Shown piece by piece: positions 54,901 through 59,767 of a DNA stretch of 64,000 nucleotides (position 1 is the stretch's first letter; every line of letters starts with the position of its first letter). The notes under the pieces are model-generated. The model was not told the origin of the DNA. It ran no database searches and saw only the letters and a list, made by a program, of their open reading frames with translations. The stretch spans positions 970,271 through 1,034,270 of the forward strand of contig NW_017802380.1 of assembly GCF_001625305.1 (NCBI RefSeq). Direction: 5' to 3'. The position numbers and the translations under genes are program-made. The stretch comes from Branchiostoma belcheri (taxonomy: Eukaryota; Chordata; Leptocardii; Amphioxiformes; Branchiostomatidae).

Positions 54901-55155
54901 GTTCAGTCAATAAAGAATCTGTGTGACAATAACGATCTTCTTTGCTAAAACATGACACTAATTTACAAACCTGCCTATTAATTATAAGATTAATAAGACT
55001 GTATATTATACTGTATTTACCAATTGTAGTTCCTGTTGGCATGAAAGCGTTGTCAATGCTGAGAGTGGTGGTCCCCCATGGCGCGGTGGGTGACTGCAGG
55101 TTCCATGGCTGGTGCCCTGCCAGCTGGCCAGGAGTTGTCCCTGCCATGGTCCAAA
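17955..55155 (-). CDS. Giant NEK1/4-like pseudokinase with three Ig-like domains (~2698 aa)
   Basis: I reconstruct 38 coding exons (E2-E39), each with GT/AG sites and compatible phases, summing to 8097 nt including the stop. The ATG at 55147 sits in an ideal context (ACCATGG); TAA is at 17955-17957. Domain order: unrecognised module (about 43-119), Ser/Pro-rich linker (157-372), NEK-type kinase (about 386-655) with HRN in place of HRD, acidic and Pro/Ser linker, Ig-like 1 (about 1648-1750), basic Ser/Arg linker, Ig-like 2 (about 2069-2171), Pro-rich linker, Ig-like 3 (about 2372-2475), and a NEK1-like helical C-terminus (about 2632-2690). Kinase and C-terminus both point to the NEK1/NEK4 branch, which argues that this is one gene rather than two. 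No signal peptide or TM segment is seen, so I infer a cytoplasmic scaffold. Exon coordinates are in the sub-entries. Splice joins are inferred, not transcript-proven. Confidence 0.82.
18165..18384. mobile_element. Inverted-repeat MITE, family A copy 1
   Basis: The left arm GTAAAGACGCTCTTTTTTAC...GTGTTTTATTCACAGCC mirrors the right arm GGCTGTGAATAAAACACTTG...GAGTGTCTTTAC. Inner arms CACCTTCCTCAGGGCAA and TTGCCCTGAGGAAGGTG also pair. Copies of the same family are at 33589-33805 and 45573-45807, all in introns of the large gene. Confidence 0.8.
19230..20010. repeat. Transposon-like repeat with CACCACACCAC palindrome
   Basis: Begins near CTCAAGACTCAAGAATTG, contains the palindrome TTCACCACACCAC-GAA-GTGGTGTGGTGAA (about 19283-19311) and a (TTC)n run, and ends TATTGGCCTTTCTAGTTGAT. 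The reverse complement of that end (ATCAACTAGAAAG) resembles CAACTAGAAAAG at about 1236, suggesting a dispersed family. It lies in intron 36 of the large gene; no coding capacity was found. Confidence 0.45.
20160..20671 (-). CDS. NEK-Ig exon E36 with duplicated donor edge
   Basis: E36 is 20473-20671 (199 nt). It encodes [19 protein letters not shown], an acidic Ser run ([16 protein letters not shown]) and a GYDS end. The sequence from its 3' half into the intron is duplicated about 192 nt downstream: a second donor edge at 20281 with the same GATATGATAGCA|GTATGT sequence and the same AAACAAAC-containing intron. The duplicate has no acceptor, so it is a relic or a potential alternative donor only if the whole interval is retained. 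Confidence 0.75.
21034..21209 (-). CDS. NEK-Ig exon E35: Ser-rich linker
   Basis: 176 nt, phase 1 in and phase 0 out, encoding [18 protein letters not shown], then a short helix-prone [15 protein letters not shown] and a Ser/Thr-rich end. It links Ig-like domain 3 to the C-terminal module. No catalytic motif is present. Confidence 0.75.
21891..23340 (-). CDS. NEK-Ig exons E33-E34: Ig-like domain 3
   Basis: E33 23101-23340 and E34 21891-22083. After a Pro-rich lead ([12 protein letters not shown]) the Ig fold reads [11 protein letters not shown] (strand B, no Cys), TEVEWSK (strand C Trp), GRTLVYER, then across the intron [20 protein letters not shown] and [15 protein letters not shown] (strand F Cys). 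Only one of the two canonical disulfide cysteines is present, as is common in intracellular Ig domains. The intron interrupts the fold after strand C' at the same place as in domain 2. Related family members are I-set/V-set muscle-type protein-interaction domains; a partner cannot be inferred. Confidence 0.8.
22084..22290 (-). repeat. Tandem duplicate of E34 acceptor edge
   Basis: About 156 bp upstream of E34 in transcription, a second acceptor (edge at 22239) is followed by GTTGCCCATGGAACCTTCC, encoding [15 protein letters not shown] before diverging. Intron sequence on the acceptor side is duplicated too (CAAATTTAAATCCTTGCAG in both). A tandem duplication whose breakpoint lies inside the exon explains this. 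Confidence 0.75.
22790..22915 (+). repeat. Dispersed repeat, GGCTATA-core family
   Basis: TGCAAAGCTGGTGTGTTATG, then GGCGGTTATAACGGCTATAC and ATAAAGATACAGATG. It is the longest of the four copies in the window and lies in intron 33. Confidence 0.55.
23716..24858 (-). CDS. NEK-Ig exons E30-E32: Pro/Ser/Arg-rich linker
   Basis: E30 24726-24858, E31 23827-24149, E32 23716-23777. The chain reads [20 protein letters not shown], then [20 protein letters not shown] and a long proline tract with SPKRFTPPP, closing with [21 protein letters not shown]32 was found because phase required it: E31 leaves phase 1 and E33 needs phase 0. E31 has a tandem NAGNAG acceptor (CAGCAG, exon end 24149 or 24152). The linker is probably disordered, with SH3/WW-type proline motifs and many S-P phosphosites; that role is inferred. 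Confidence 0.7.
24448..24465 (-). promoter_or_regulatory. RE1/NRSE-like site, exact 17-mer
   Basis: TTCAGCACCAAGGACAG on the minus strand, in intron 30. A degenerate relative (TTCAGCCTCAAGGACAG) lies 230 bp away at 24218-24235 within a similar flanking repeat. Confidence 0.5.
25145..25270 (+). mobile_element. tRNA-derived SINE-like fragment
   Basis: GGCTTCAAATCCACTT resembles a B box, followed by CCTTGGGAAAGGCACTTTCC and TTCACTCAGGTTAAAATGAG, a body seen in widespread metazoan SINEs. It lies in intron 29. Confidence 0.55.
25491..25966. mobile_element. TIR element, family D copy 1
   Basis: Terminal inverted repeats of about 34 nt: AGGCCACACCAAGTAAATTT... at the left and its reverse complement at 25933-25966. 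The 476-bp interior has no transposase ORF. A second element with the same AGGCCACACCAA end is at 49737-50113. Confidence 0.75.
26025..30859 (-). CDS. NEK-Ig exons E28-E29: Ig-like domain 2
   Basis: E28 30419-30859 and E29 26025-26202, separated by a 4.2-kb intron that holds an antisense LINE. E28 carries a Pro/Ser linker ([18 protein letters not shown]), then [13 protein letters not shown] (strand B Cys), [10 protein letters not shown] (strand C Trp) and RTLVYQ. E29 continues [19 protein letters not shown] and [15 protein letters not shown] (strand F Cys). This is the only one of the three Ig domains with both canonical cysteines. The split after VYQ matches that in domain 3. Confidence 0.82.
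26370..26490 (-). mobile_element. tRNA-derived SINE, minus strand
   Basis: On the minus strand an A-box/B-box-like region (GAGTTCAATCCCTGGC) is followed by AGAGTCATACCAAAGACTTT and AAATGGTACATACTGCTTTC, matching the SINE at 10190-10335. It lies next to the LINE insertion. Confidence 0.65.
26639..29695 (+). CDS. LINE reverse transcriptase ORF (up to 1018 codons)
   Basis: The real start is unclear; the first about 35 codons are probably host intron. Visible features: a CCHC/C2H2-like finger (C68, C70, H84, C90), a basic region, then RT motifs including [38 protein letters not shown], a [10 protein letters not shown] motif and the catalytic box FMDD at residues 611-614, so the active-site Asp pair is intact. 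Near the C-terminus C-X2-C-X8-H-X4-C ([18 protein letters not shown]) is the finger typical of RLE-class LINEs. The frame ends in a stop at 29695, before the endonuclease. Confidence 0.85.
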   Translation: MKIYNPYACTSKLYITIITTTLTTSRSTKSQPRGPARAGMRDGPVRTDPPLSTRTDQRSREGEILRACSCGWQRVTTFRGLRIHQGKMKCQNEEQRKRSAQAGQTKEVTGQVTNHSTQDFNSGDPDPGSETPPVEPVPRAGDKQPTYDTGSRVASPKKEERFVRKEKIKWPRASDKATWEVLGSDLSNILEQGLKGDVERKLNKFGNMVYDFCSGRLGTLSSDCRSSEPRRISRRQKEISKLIIRRRHLRKLWRKAGPDEKVGLQVLWEEVRTRLKCLRRAERLRRKRKRKENQRKQFFRNPFKFAKSLLEEKKGGDLTIGVEDLEAHLKATYSDPEKDRPLDSPGYVPRPAEPSVPMDVTPPKWSEVLAAVKRARAAAAPGPNGVPYRVYKMCPKTLRVLWKLMQVAWRKKCVPVSWRRAGGVLIPKERVSSTIDLFRNISLLNVEGKLFFTILAKRLTSFLLSNSYIDTQVQKAGIPGFPGCIEHANTIWRQIQLARSRKEDLHVVWLDLANAYGSIPHKVISYALDFFWVPVEMKQIVENYFADFKLSISTRSFTTGWQKLEKGIAMGCSISPLLFTMGFEIFLIGAKQVVGGLRAPSGEKLPPVRAFMDDVTSILRTAPCTARLLQRLEELTEWAGMKFKPSKSRSLSLRKGKISSRTFSVNGQTIPTLQEEPVKSLGRLYTSSLKDTTRGPEIISQATSGLKCIDECDLPGRLKVWCAQFVLFPRLKWPLKMYNISMSTVDQIDRKANSYFRRWLGVPRCLSTVALFGDNMLSLPLSSIAEEYKVAKVQLVLELEESQDPAVKAVNTNISTGKKWSAKETISQAVSRLQHKDLVGAVQLGRTGLGWGERTHRWSNANSRERRQLVVQEVRRIEEEKRRVVAIGQSQQGAWTNWDGAVERRLKWSDVWNIQNARLSFLLRAVYDVLPSPRNLTRWFKSEESCQLCGLEQADLKHILSNCSVALQQGRYTWRHNKALRQIAVTLEEVRKETAGTDSPLQPIQFVRVGSSPTGATS
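26660..30330 (+). mobile_element. RLE-type LINE (R2/NeSL/HERO-like), antisense in an Ig intron
   Basis: About 3.6 kb of non-LTR retrotransposon on the plus strand, opposite to the host gene: N-terminal zinc finger, reverse transcriptase, CCHC, then a restriction-like endonuclease. A 3' UTR-like tail (about 30155-30330) follows, with GAGGTGTCTTAGATG and GACGATCCGGTGCAGCCGCC. The 5' boundary is uncertain and no target-site duplication was identified. The two coding parts are in different frames. Confidence 0.8.
29661..30152 (+). pseudogene. LINE restriction-like endonuclease, shifted frame
   Basis: In the +1 frame relative to the RT ORF, open from 29661 (35-nt overlap with it). It encodes [20 protein letters not shown] followed by TVPWEE, the PD-(D/E)XK-like core of RLE LINE endonucleases, then [20 protein letters not shown] and GVRGFAG. 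Related elements normally carry RT and RLE in one ORF, so a single indel between 29661 and 29695 has probably split it. A programmed frameshift is a less likely alternative. There is no good ATG before the domain. Confidence 0.75.
31039..31334 (-). promoter_or_regulatory. Three RE1/NRSE-like sites in a diverged tandem repeat
   Basis: Exact minus-strand TTCAGCACCAAGGACAG at 31039-31056, 31191-31208 and 31317-31334, spaced 152 and 126 bp. The units around them are clearly related (TTATTCAGTAATTGAAC-like segments) but have drifted, while 19 nt including the 17-mer stay identical in all three. They lie in intron 27, upstream of Ig domain 2. Confidence 0.55.
31890..32450 (+). repeat. Minisatellite, ~37-45 bp unit
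   Basis: About a dozen units of GAAACAGTCCTTGTCATGTG plus TCTATTCTGTAGTCCAG with small indels. It fills the downstream part of intron 27 and stops about 30 nt before exon E27 (donor edge 32483). Degenerate related sequence extends left to about 31600. Confidence 0.85.
32483..35858 (-). CDS. NEK-Ig exons E24-E27: basic Ser/Arg and Pro linker
   Basis: E24 35698-35858, E25 34808-34893, E26 33180-33429, E27 32483-32632, all phase-consistent. E24 is Pro-rich ([12 protein letters not shown]). E25 gives [20 protein letters not shown], an acidic patch. E26 has a highly charged predicted helix ([19 protein letters not shown]) followed by [18 protein letters not shown], an RS-like tract. E27 is Pro-rich and ends SDKIISPGS. 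This is a disordered spacer between Ig domains 1 and 2, with many S-P sites; no enzymatic motif is seen. Confidence 0.78.
33589..33805. mobile_element. Inverted-repeat MITE, family A copy 2
   Basis: AGTAAAGAGACTCTTTTTAC and GTCTTTTATTCAGCTGACGT at the left pair with ACGTCAGCTGAATAAAAGAC and GTGTCTCTTTACT at the right. The interior pairs CACCTTCCTCAGGGCAATTC with GAATTGCCCTGAGGAAGGTG. Same family as 18165-18384, in intron 25. Confidence 0.8.
34204..34398. mobile_element. Large hairpin element
   Basis: TAGCCTCTACCAGGCACTGC at the left end mirrors GCAGTGCCTGGTAGAGGCTA at the right. An internal block GGGATAGTATACCAGAGAAG also pairs. About 195 bp with a small loop, no ORF, in intron 25. Confidence 0.8.
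34494..34701. mobile_element. MITE, family B copy 1
   Basis: Ends ACATCCGTGTCCATAATATC and GATATTATGGACACAGATGT, with an inner repeat GTCCATAATATCGCCACCTT. It shares ends and interior with 51847-52061. About 208 bp, in intron 25 near exon E25. Confidence 0.85.
35237..35446. mobile_element. TIR element with TACCCTGGGTGCCA ends
   Basis: 14-nt terminal inverted repeats TACCCTGGGTGCCA and TGGCACCCAGGGTA flank a 180-bp GC-rich interior. The flanks repeat ATAGTTCCA-like sequence. The ends resemble those of the hairpins at 225 and 916. It lies in intron 24. Confidence 0.7.
36508..37897 (-). CDS. NEK-Ig exon E23: charged linker and Ig-like domain 1
   Basis: One 1390-nt exon, phase 0 in and phase 1 out. 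The first about 360 residues are charged and Ser/Arg-rich with tracts such as [11 protein letters not shown] and [14 protein letters not shown] and the patch [15 protein letters not shown]. The last about 100 residues form an Ig-like domain: [15 protein letters not shown] (strand B, Cys replaced by Ser), [10 protein letters not shown] (strand C Trp), [24 protein letters not shown] and [15 protein letters not shown] (strand F Cys). Unlike domains 2 and 3 it is not split by an intron at the VYQ position. It lacks the canonical disulfide. Confidence 0.85.
38434..42969 (-). CDS. NEK-Ig exons E16-E22: acidic low-complexity region
   Basis: E16 42792-42969, E17 42291-42494, E18 41506-41604, E19 41230-41295, E20 40004-40855, E21 39141-39440, E22 38434-38583; all join in frame. 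E16-E17 follow the kinase with [19 protein letters not shown] and [17 protein letters not shown]18 is Pro-rich ([16 protein letters not shown]). E20 (284 codons) and E21 (100) are very acidic and Gln/Ser/Thr-rich. E20 contains a near-exact tandem repeat ([26 protein letters not shown]) and a longer diverged repeat around EERHA. E22 is basic ([20 protein letters not shown]). I recognise no fold; the region is probably disordered, possibly alternatively spliced since most exons are phase 0 at both ends. Confidence 0.8.
38803..38920 (+). repeat. (GGAT)n microsatellite
   Basis: About 29 GGAT units with a GGAA interruption, in intron 21. The MDGW-repeat translation is an artefact. Confidence 0.95.
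41731..41748 (-). promoter_or_regulatory. RE1/NRSE-like site, exact 17-mer
   Basis: TTCAGCACCAAGGACAG on the minus strand, in intron 17 about 125 nt upstream of exon E18. Confidence 0.5.
42049..42280. mobile_element. Inverted-repeat MITE, family C copy 2
   Basis: Left end AAGATACGCCAAGAAACAGT and ATGGATATGATTTTGGAAAC; right end GTTTCCAAAATCATATCTAG. An inner pair AAACGGTCAGACGTTTCAGG / CCTGAAACATCTGACCGTTT extends the hairpin. The outer ends match 15679-15789. It lies immediately downstream of exon E17 in intron 17. Confidence 0.75.
42695..42765 (-). mobile_element. tRNA-derived SINE fragment, minus strand
   Basis: The reverse complement carries a GGCCAAGTGAGC A-box side, GGTTGTGAGTTCAATCCC (B box) and GCAAGTCGTACCAAAGATG, matching the SINE at 10190-10335 in shape. 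Confidence 0.55.
43421..44207. repeat. Transposon-like block with internal duplication
   Basis: Bounded by TACCTCCGGG at the left and CCCCGGAGGTA at the right. Inside are two diverged direct copies, about 250-300 bp apart, sharing AACACATATACAAT, TGCA(C/T)CATCT(A/G)CAGCCCA and GCGAGA(T/A)ACA segments. No transposase ORF is visible. It lies in intron 15, between the microexon and E16. Confidence 0.5.
44509..44532 (-). CDS. NEK-Ig microexon E15 (24 nt)
   Basis: Flanked by a CCTCCAAG acceptor and a strong GTGAGTAAC donor. It is 24 nt long, so phase 2 is kept from E14 to E16. With its neighbours it gives [17 protein letters not shown], placed directly after the kinase C-lobe. Skipping would remove eight residues without a frameshift, so it is a natural cassette. 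Using the alternative GT two bases earlier (22 nt) would break the frame, which is why I chose 44509. Confidence 0.7.
45362..49042 (-). CDS. NEK-Ig exons E9-E14: NEK1/4-like kinase domain, HRN instead of HRD
   Basis: E9 48944-49042, E10 48270-48398, E11 47480-47614, E12 46783-46989, E13 46134-46247, E14 45362-45519. Residue numbers follow the full model. Glycine loop LGSGSFGEV (396-404), beta-3 Lys K419 in YAMK, helix-C Glu probably E437, and the hinge [11 protein letters not shown]. The catalytic loop is H512-R513-N514-L-T516-T-R-N519: the catalytic Asp is Asn (AAC) and the usual Lys two residues on is Thr, while the metal-binding Asn remains. DFG is D533-I-G; an SPE for APE and [12 protein letters not shown] are intact. 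[14 protein letters not shown] and [12 protein letters not shown] place it with NEK1/NEK4. Expected activity is absent or very weak; nucleotide binding may persist. Confidence 0.88.
45573..45807. mobile_element. Inverted-repeat MITE, family A copy 3
   Basis: TAAAGAGACTCTTTTTACAC and GTTTATTAGCCGATGTTTTG at the left; CAAAACGTCGGCTGAATAAA and a truncated GGTTGTGCCTCTTT end at the right. The outer left flank (GTGAATAGTTTCATCAGATT) matches that of copy 1 at 18133, so the element may start at about 45540. It lies in intron 13, next to kinase exon E14. Confidence 0.75.
47256..47964 (+). promoter_or_regulatory. Two RE1/NRSE-like sites in kinase introns
   Basis: Exact plus-strand TTCAGCACCAAGGACAG at 47256-47272 (intron 11) and 47947-47963 (intron 10), both followed by GTACAA. 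They flank exon E11. Confidence 0.5.
47615..47636 (-). repeat. (CA)n tract forming the E11 acceptor
   Basis: On the minus strand the 3' splice site reads CCCCACACACACACACACAG|TTTGG: a dinucleotide array replaces a normal polypyrimidine tract directly before kinase exon E11. Confidence 0.8.
48559..48722 (+). promoter_or_regulatory. Two RE1/NRSE-like sites, intron 9
   Basis: Exact plus-strand TTCAGCACCAAGGACAG at 48559-48575 and 48705-48721, 146 bp apart, each in a related flank (ACAACAGARATCATYRG downstream). Confidence 0.5.
49550..53177 (-). CDS. NEK-Ig exons E4-E8: Ser/Pro-rich N-terminal linker
   Basis: E4 53066-53177, E5 52124-52499, E6 51313-51536, E7 50386-50432, E8 49550-49579, phases consistent. 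E4 reads [21 protein letters not shown]5 and E6 are rich in Ser, Pro and Gly ([46 protein letters not shown]). E7 and E8 are very short (47 and 30 nt; [13 protein letters not shown] and [10 protein letters not shown]) and lead directly into the kinase N-lobe. No domain is recognised. Repeated R-R-x-S and S-P sites suggest a phosphorylated, disordered regulatory arm. Confidence 0.7.
49737..50113. mobile_element. TIR element, family D copy 2
   Basis: Left AGGCCACACCAATTTAATTT plus GTTGGTTCTCGGATT; right AATCCGAGAACCAAC plus AAATTAAATTGGTGTGGCCT. About 377 bp, no ORF. The terminal AGGCCACACCAA equals that of the element at 25491-25966. It lies in intron 7. Confidence 0.8.
50750..51140 (+). repeat. 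Three tandem units carrying RE1/NRSE-like sites
   Basis: About 3 units of 122-139 bp: AACTGTATTC(A/G)AAAGG, then the exact 17-mer TTCAGCACCAAGGACAG at 50793-50809, 50932-50948 and 51054-51070, then ACAACAGAAAT and a CTTTCTACAACAA end. They lie in intron 6. Confidence 0.75.
51847..52061. mobile_element. MITE, family B copy 2
   Basis: Ends ACATCTGTGTCCATAATATC and GATATTATGGACACAGGTGT, with inner CCACCTTGAGAAACAGTGTG paired to its complement. Clearly the same element as 34494-34701. It lies in intron 5. Confidence 0.88.
52500..52745 (-). repeat. Triplicated acceptor edge of exon E5
   Basis: Besides the real acceptor (exon edge 52499), two more copies of GTTTGTTTCAG followed by CAGCAGC and an E5-like start occur at 52604 and 52740. 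The copy at 52604 is in the same phase and the frame stays open to E5, so its use would add 35 codons without a stop. The copy at 52740 is in another phase. Confidence 0.7.
53674..55155 (-). CDS. NEK-Ig exons E2-E3: start codon and unrecognised N-terminal module
   Basis: E2 55021-55155 holds eight untranslated bases, then ATG at 55147 in ACCATGG and a Pro/Gly/Thr-rich start ([16 protein letters not shown]). E3 53674-53903 encodes a compact, apparently folded segment: [60 protein letters not shown] and [15 protein letters not shown]. The alternating hydrophobic pattern suggests helix-strand-helix packing of about 77 residues. I do not recognise the family. Confidence 0.72.
53904..54240 (-). 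repeat. Triplicated acceptor edge of exon E3
   Basis: Copies of the E3 acceptor region lie 149 and 296 bp upstream of the real one (edges near 54052 and 54199). Each repeats AATTCTATGCATTGAACC-like exon sequence and the GACAAGTTGAT/ATTCCTTATG intron flank. They soon diverge and carry no long frame. Confidence 0.65.
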
Positions 55156-55383
55156 CTGGAACCAAAAAGAGGGACAGTTGTTTTAGTGACAGGTACTGAT
55201 AGCATTGACAATGGCAGTGAACTTTATTCATACACAATAAGGGCTAAATGTATCAATGTTATATGAATAAGTTACAAAAATGTAGATGACTAAAGTAGAG
55301 GAGGAAAATTATGCTGTATTTCATCTTTATCTACAAAGTGTTTCACCTATATCTACAAACTTAAGTCTCTTCAACATTATCAT

Positions 55384-56210
55384 ACGTGTGTCGATGATAA
55401 TCTGACCTGGGGCAGCCATGTTGATGCCGTATCATCTAAGGCCAACAAAACACTTGGCATGCTGAGACGCTGCCTGAGGATCGCCAGCACTGCGGCCAAG
55501 GAAAGGGCCTACATGGCCCTGGTAAGACCACAGGTGGAATATGCTTGCAGTGTTTGGGATCCACACACCCAGGATCAGGTGGGTCGGATAGAGATGGTGC
55601 AGAGACGAGCTGCCCGGTACGTTACCAACAACTATTACCGTACAAGTTCTGTCACCGACATGATTAATAAGCTGGGCTGGCAGTCCTTAGCACACCGAAG
55701 GAAGAACGCCAGACTTGCCACATTATACAAAATAACCAACAATGTTATTTCTGTGCCGCACGCATCTAGAGTTGTCCCGGCGACTCGATGCTCCCGCCGC
55801 ACCAACCACGCTCTCAAGCTGCAGACCATCGCGAGTAGGAACAACTTTTACAGGCTCTCGTTCTTCCCTCGTACCATCAAAGAGTGGAACGAACTTGAGC
55901 CTGGTGTGGCGGAGGCGGGGTCCCTCGCCCAGTTCAAATCTGGACTGGCGAGGACCCTGCTGCATTGAGTCGCCCCTACACGTCTTGTATATATGTATAT
56001 ATATATGTCCTACTAACACACTAAATGCACTGTCTTGTCCTTTACACCAACAGACTCAGTTATTTATGTTCCGTAGTGTCCCCTCCTTTAGTTGCCCTTG
56101 TTTCTATTGTACCAGTCACTTGTTTTGTAAATAACAACATGTGCAGCTGCTAATAATCCAATGTCAATATTGGGCTCAGCAGTACTTAAGATGAGATGAT
56201 GATGACATTA
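55384..56210 (+). mobile_element. 5'-truncated LINE (CR1/jockey-like RT C-terminus)
   Basis: An open frame from about 55384 to 55968 encodes DDNLTWGSHVDAVSSKANKT and LGMLRR, then YMALVRPQVEYACSVWDPHT, RRAARYV, LGWQSLAHRR and FFPRTIKEWNEL, the standard order of the RT C-terminal region in jockey/CR1-type LINEs. The RT core and endonuclease are absent. A 3' tail ending GATGATGATGAC at about 56200 fits target-primed insertion. It is antisense to the host gene. Confidence 0.88.
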
Positions 56211-56853
56211 CTAGTCAAGTTTTTTTCATAACATTGTAGTTTTAGAATAACATATTTTTAAATGAGATGGCAAAGTGTTTTATACAGAAAAGGTACTTAA
56301 CAATGCATCCATTTGCCTGTGTAACATTATGAGTCCCAATGACTGAAATGATTCTTAACAGGTCCAGTATTATCCCTGTTAAGTTTTCCTCTGTTTCCAT
56401 TGTGAAAGAAACAACGGTTCCTAGTAATAAATGTGTGATTGGTTGACTTTCTTATTCTTAAAAGCCAACAGTAAGCATCTTCCACTTGTGGATACCATCC
56501 CCTCTAAGTTGTAAGGTGATGACCACATTACAGTAGACACTTCTGTTCAGCAGACAGGATAATCTGTTGTGCAAATTGACCCTCCACTCAGCCCAAACCA
56601 AGCAGATGACAAGTTGTCAATGATGCTCTTAAAGGCATAACCCCAAACATTTTCTACTGTAAAATCGTGAAACTTTCTCCATGGTCGTACATTATTTTCA
56701 TGGTGACCTCTCCACTACAATGTACAAATTCATGACACCACAAAATATGTCTTCCTTGTGTGATTACTGTACTACAGAATTGTCTCAACTGCAAATCTAA
56801 AACACCATGAAAACTTTCTTTTCCCTCCTACGTTCCTACCACCATTTTTATAG

Positions 56854-56925
56854 TAAAACATTGAACTTTATTCCAACACACAATTTACAGAGAGTGTGTT
56901 GGAATTAAGTTCAACGTTTTACAAT
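56854..56925. mobile_element. Small hairpin element
   Basis: TAAAACATTGAACTTTATTC plus CAACACAC at the left mirrors GTGTGTTG plus GAATTAAGTTCAACGTTTTA at the right around a loop of about 12 nt. No ORF. Confidence 0.7.
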
Positions 56926-57387
56926 GTACTATAATAATTACTACCAACACAGATGAACTTTCATGATAACCACAAAAGTTTCTCGATATACAGTACCAGA
57001 CACTACAACACGACTGACCGTCACATGCAAATACCTGGCAGCAACTGCCCCTCGAACCCTGTGCAAACAGGTTGGCTACACTATCCACCAGGTGCATCAG
57101 TGATGCTCTGAGGGTAAACATACTGAAAGCCGATCCACTGGTTATGATACGTTTGCAGTGGGTCAGAACAGATGGGCCCTTACAAAGGGAGGACACCTTT
57201 CAGCAATGCGTATACATGTGTACATGTAGGATGGGTTGTATGAGTACAAAATATAACGTGTAATGTGTGTGTAAAGAGTAATGTCATAAAACATTGTACA
57301 TTCTTTGGACACTGATTTTCTCCATGACGATATGGTAACATAACAGTATGACTTTTGAGGCCTGTCAAAGATCAGAGCAGTGCCTAG

Positions 57388-57440
57388 TTTTGTTTATTTG
57401 TTTGCTTGTTTGTTTGTTTGTTTGTTTGTTTGTTTGTTTG
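57388..57440 (+). repeat. (TTTG)n microsatellite
   Basis: About 13 TTTG units with interruptions, in intron 1 of the large gene. Confidence 0.92.
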
Positions 57441-59767
57441 AGCCTTTGTTGGTTGCACCTTGGATTAGCCTGTCTAGACTCACCGTAACATGGGATTACT
57501 ACAGACTAAGGGATCAAGTTAGAAAAGTTTCCAGTTTAGACATGATGTTGACAATGATAGTACAACTGGTAATGGTTTCTTCCAGGCAGTTCAGTTTACA
57601 GAATACAGTAGATCACCTTTGAAAGAAATTTGAGGATGTACCTTTCCCTTGGTACATCATTAAATACTAAACTCACTACTGGTAATAGACTGTGAGTTGA
57701 AAAGCTTTCCACATTAATCAACCTTACAAAAAATACAACAAACTATCCAGCTTCAAGTTGCAACCGCACTGTTTGGTACGCAGTGAAATGCATTCCTACA
57801 CAATACGACATGGCTGGTCAATCAAATCTCAACGTACTTCTGATTGAAAAATGGCATTATACACTCCGTGTGAAACACAGTAAGGTTCTGACATGTGTTG
57901 ACATGGGAACTAACAACACTGACCTTAATTTGACCAATCTCGCCTGTTGTACCACCTATTGTTTGCTGGTATGCTGGAAATTCAGTTACCCAAAATTGAG
58001 TTATCCCGAGGTCTAAACAATCATGCTTCCTCAGGTGCGAAAGGTGGTTTGTTGACAGCAGTTACATGTATATCTCCCACCAAAATGAAAAGGCAATTTC
58101 CTGAGAAAAACGAAAAGCTGAAAATCATGGGAACATAAAACAGTTGCAACTTTGACAGAAAATCTAAACCATGCAGGAAACAGTATGTATCTCAAAAAGA
58201 ACCCGGTTATTTCACATACAGGCTGCCAACATATATCAAACCAGCCTTTTGTTTAGACTTCAAGACTTGACCCTGTAGGACACTATGATTGTCCTGTAGT
58301 TAAAGAAGAATACAAAGAGGAACATAATAGAGGCACCTGAGCACAATATCACCTGGCATACACAACAACAATGAACAGATGTCAGCAATACCACACCTGC
58401 ACAGCCAAGAACAGTGACTGCTCTTCAATCAAGGTCTCATTTTGATGTGAAGGAATTCCAAGAACTGACCATCCCAATACATTATTAATTGCAAACTCTG
58501 TATCTATATCGGATTTGAGTCCCCAGGAGGCTTTAAAAATACAATACCCCATTGATGATCGATCACTCTGCATTAAGAAGGTGGTATTGAATCTGACAAA
58601 AACACCTGTGTGTGTGTGTCAATCCCCAAAGATAGCACAATCACTCAGACTTGTCAGGGCTCAAAATACTAGGGTACATAATGAATGTGTGTATTTAGAC
58701 ATTTCAATGGGGTTAAGGACCAAAATTTTGTAAGGTACTATATTTTGTACACTAGCATACAGCAGTTCTTGACATTTAAGAGTTATTAAATATGATAAAA
58801 ACCAGATAGTGATAAATATGTCAAGCTTTTGAAGTCAGCAATTATTTTCATATTCAAAAAGAGAAAGCAGTGAGATGTGTAATTAGACTCAATTAATTCT
58901 ACTTTTTATTCATTATCTTATGTTGTGCAACCAACAATTTTTCCTGTGCATGTAAATTTTCAGGCTAGGTGCACTGAAACAACTTTTCCTAAAAATGAAT
59001 TTCACGCCCTGCCTGTAGGACCTCTCACGTCACTCCTTCTCTGGAACAAATGAGGTGTGTGACACATACTGTAGTGTTGCAGTGACACGGATGGGGCAAA
59101 AAATCAACACCGACTCTGGCTTACAGCAACAAACCCAGGACTAATCCTAAAGCTGCTTTCACTTGTCTGACAAAGGCCTGGCATGCCGGGTTCAGGAGTG
59201 TCACTCCCTCCGTGAAAACAGGTGGTTGTTTTTCCAACCGTGCGCCAAAGGTTTGACATTCCCGCCTGAATGTGTGAGCTCCGTCTTATGCCAGTGCCGA
59301 CGTTCTGTTACTCCAGTGACAACAGCCAAGCACCATGTCAAAACAATGCGTGCAAAGACCAACGCAGGTTTCAACAGTAGCTCTGAGCTCTGTACACAAA
59401 GCAAATATAGATACTATGCTACAGTTGGAATATAGCGTAAGGAAAAGTAATTATAGAAATACATTGTACTAAAGTTTGCAATGGTTGGGACGACTATCAA
59501 GTTCAAAGAAATGGCGTCCTCTCACCCCCAACTACACAAACAGGTGGCCATTGCCAGGCATCCTTTCATTTCAATCACTGCCGAGGTAAAAACAACACTT
59601 CACACTGAACACCAACAACACTGGTCCTGCTTTACCACTCACTCAGAGACTTGGCCTGAGAACTCCTGAAAACAATTCCAAAATGGCTACCTTATCCATC
59701 TATTGTAAGGTCAGGTGAACTAGTATTTAAGTAACACCTGGATACTGTGGCAAAGAGAATGGCATAC

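Larger units (their letters stand above)
55156..59767. other. Intron 1 of the NEK-Ig gene
   Basis: 4.6 kb between the presumed non-coding exon E1 and the start-codon exon E2. It holds a truncated LINE (55384-56210), a hairpin (56854-56925) and a (TTTG)n array (57388-57440). The rest is AT-rich sequence in which I see no exon with family similarity. Confidence 0.5.
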
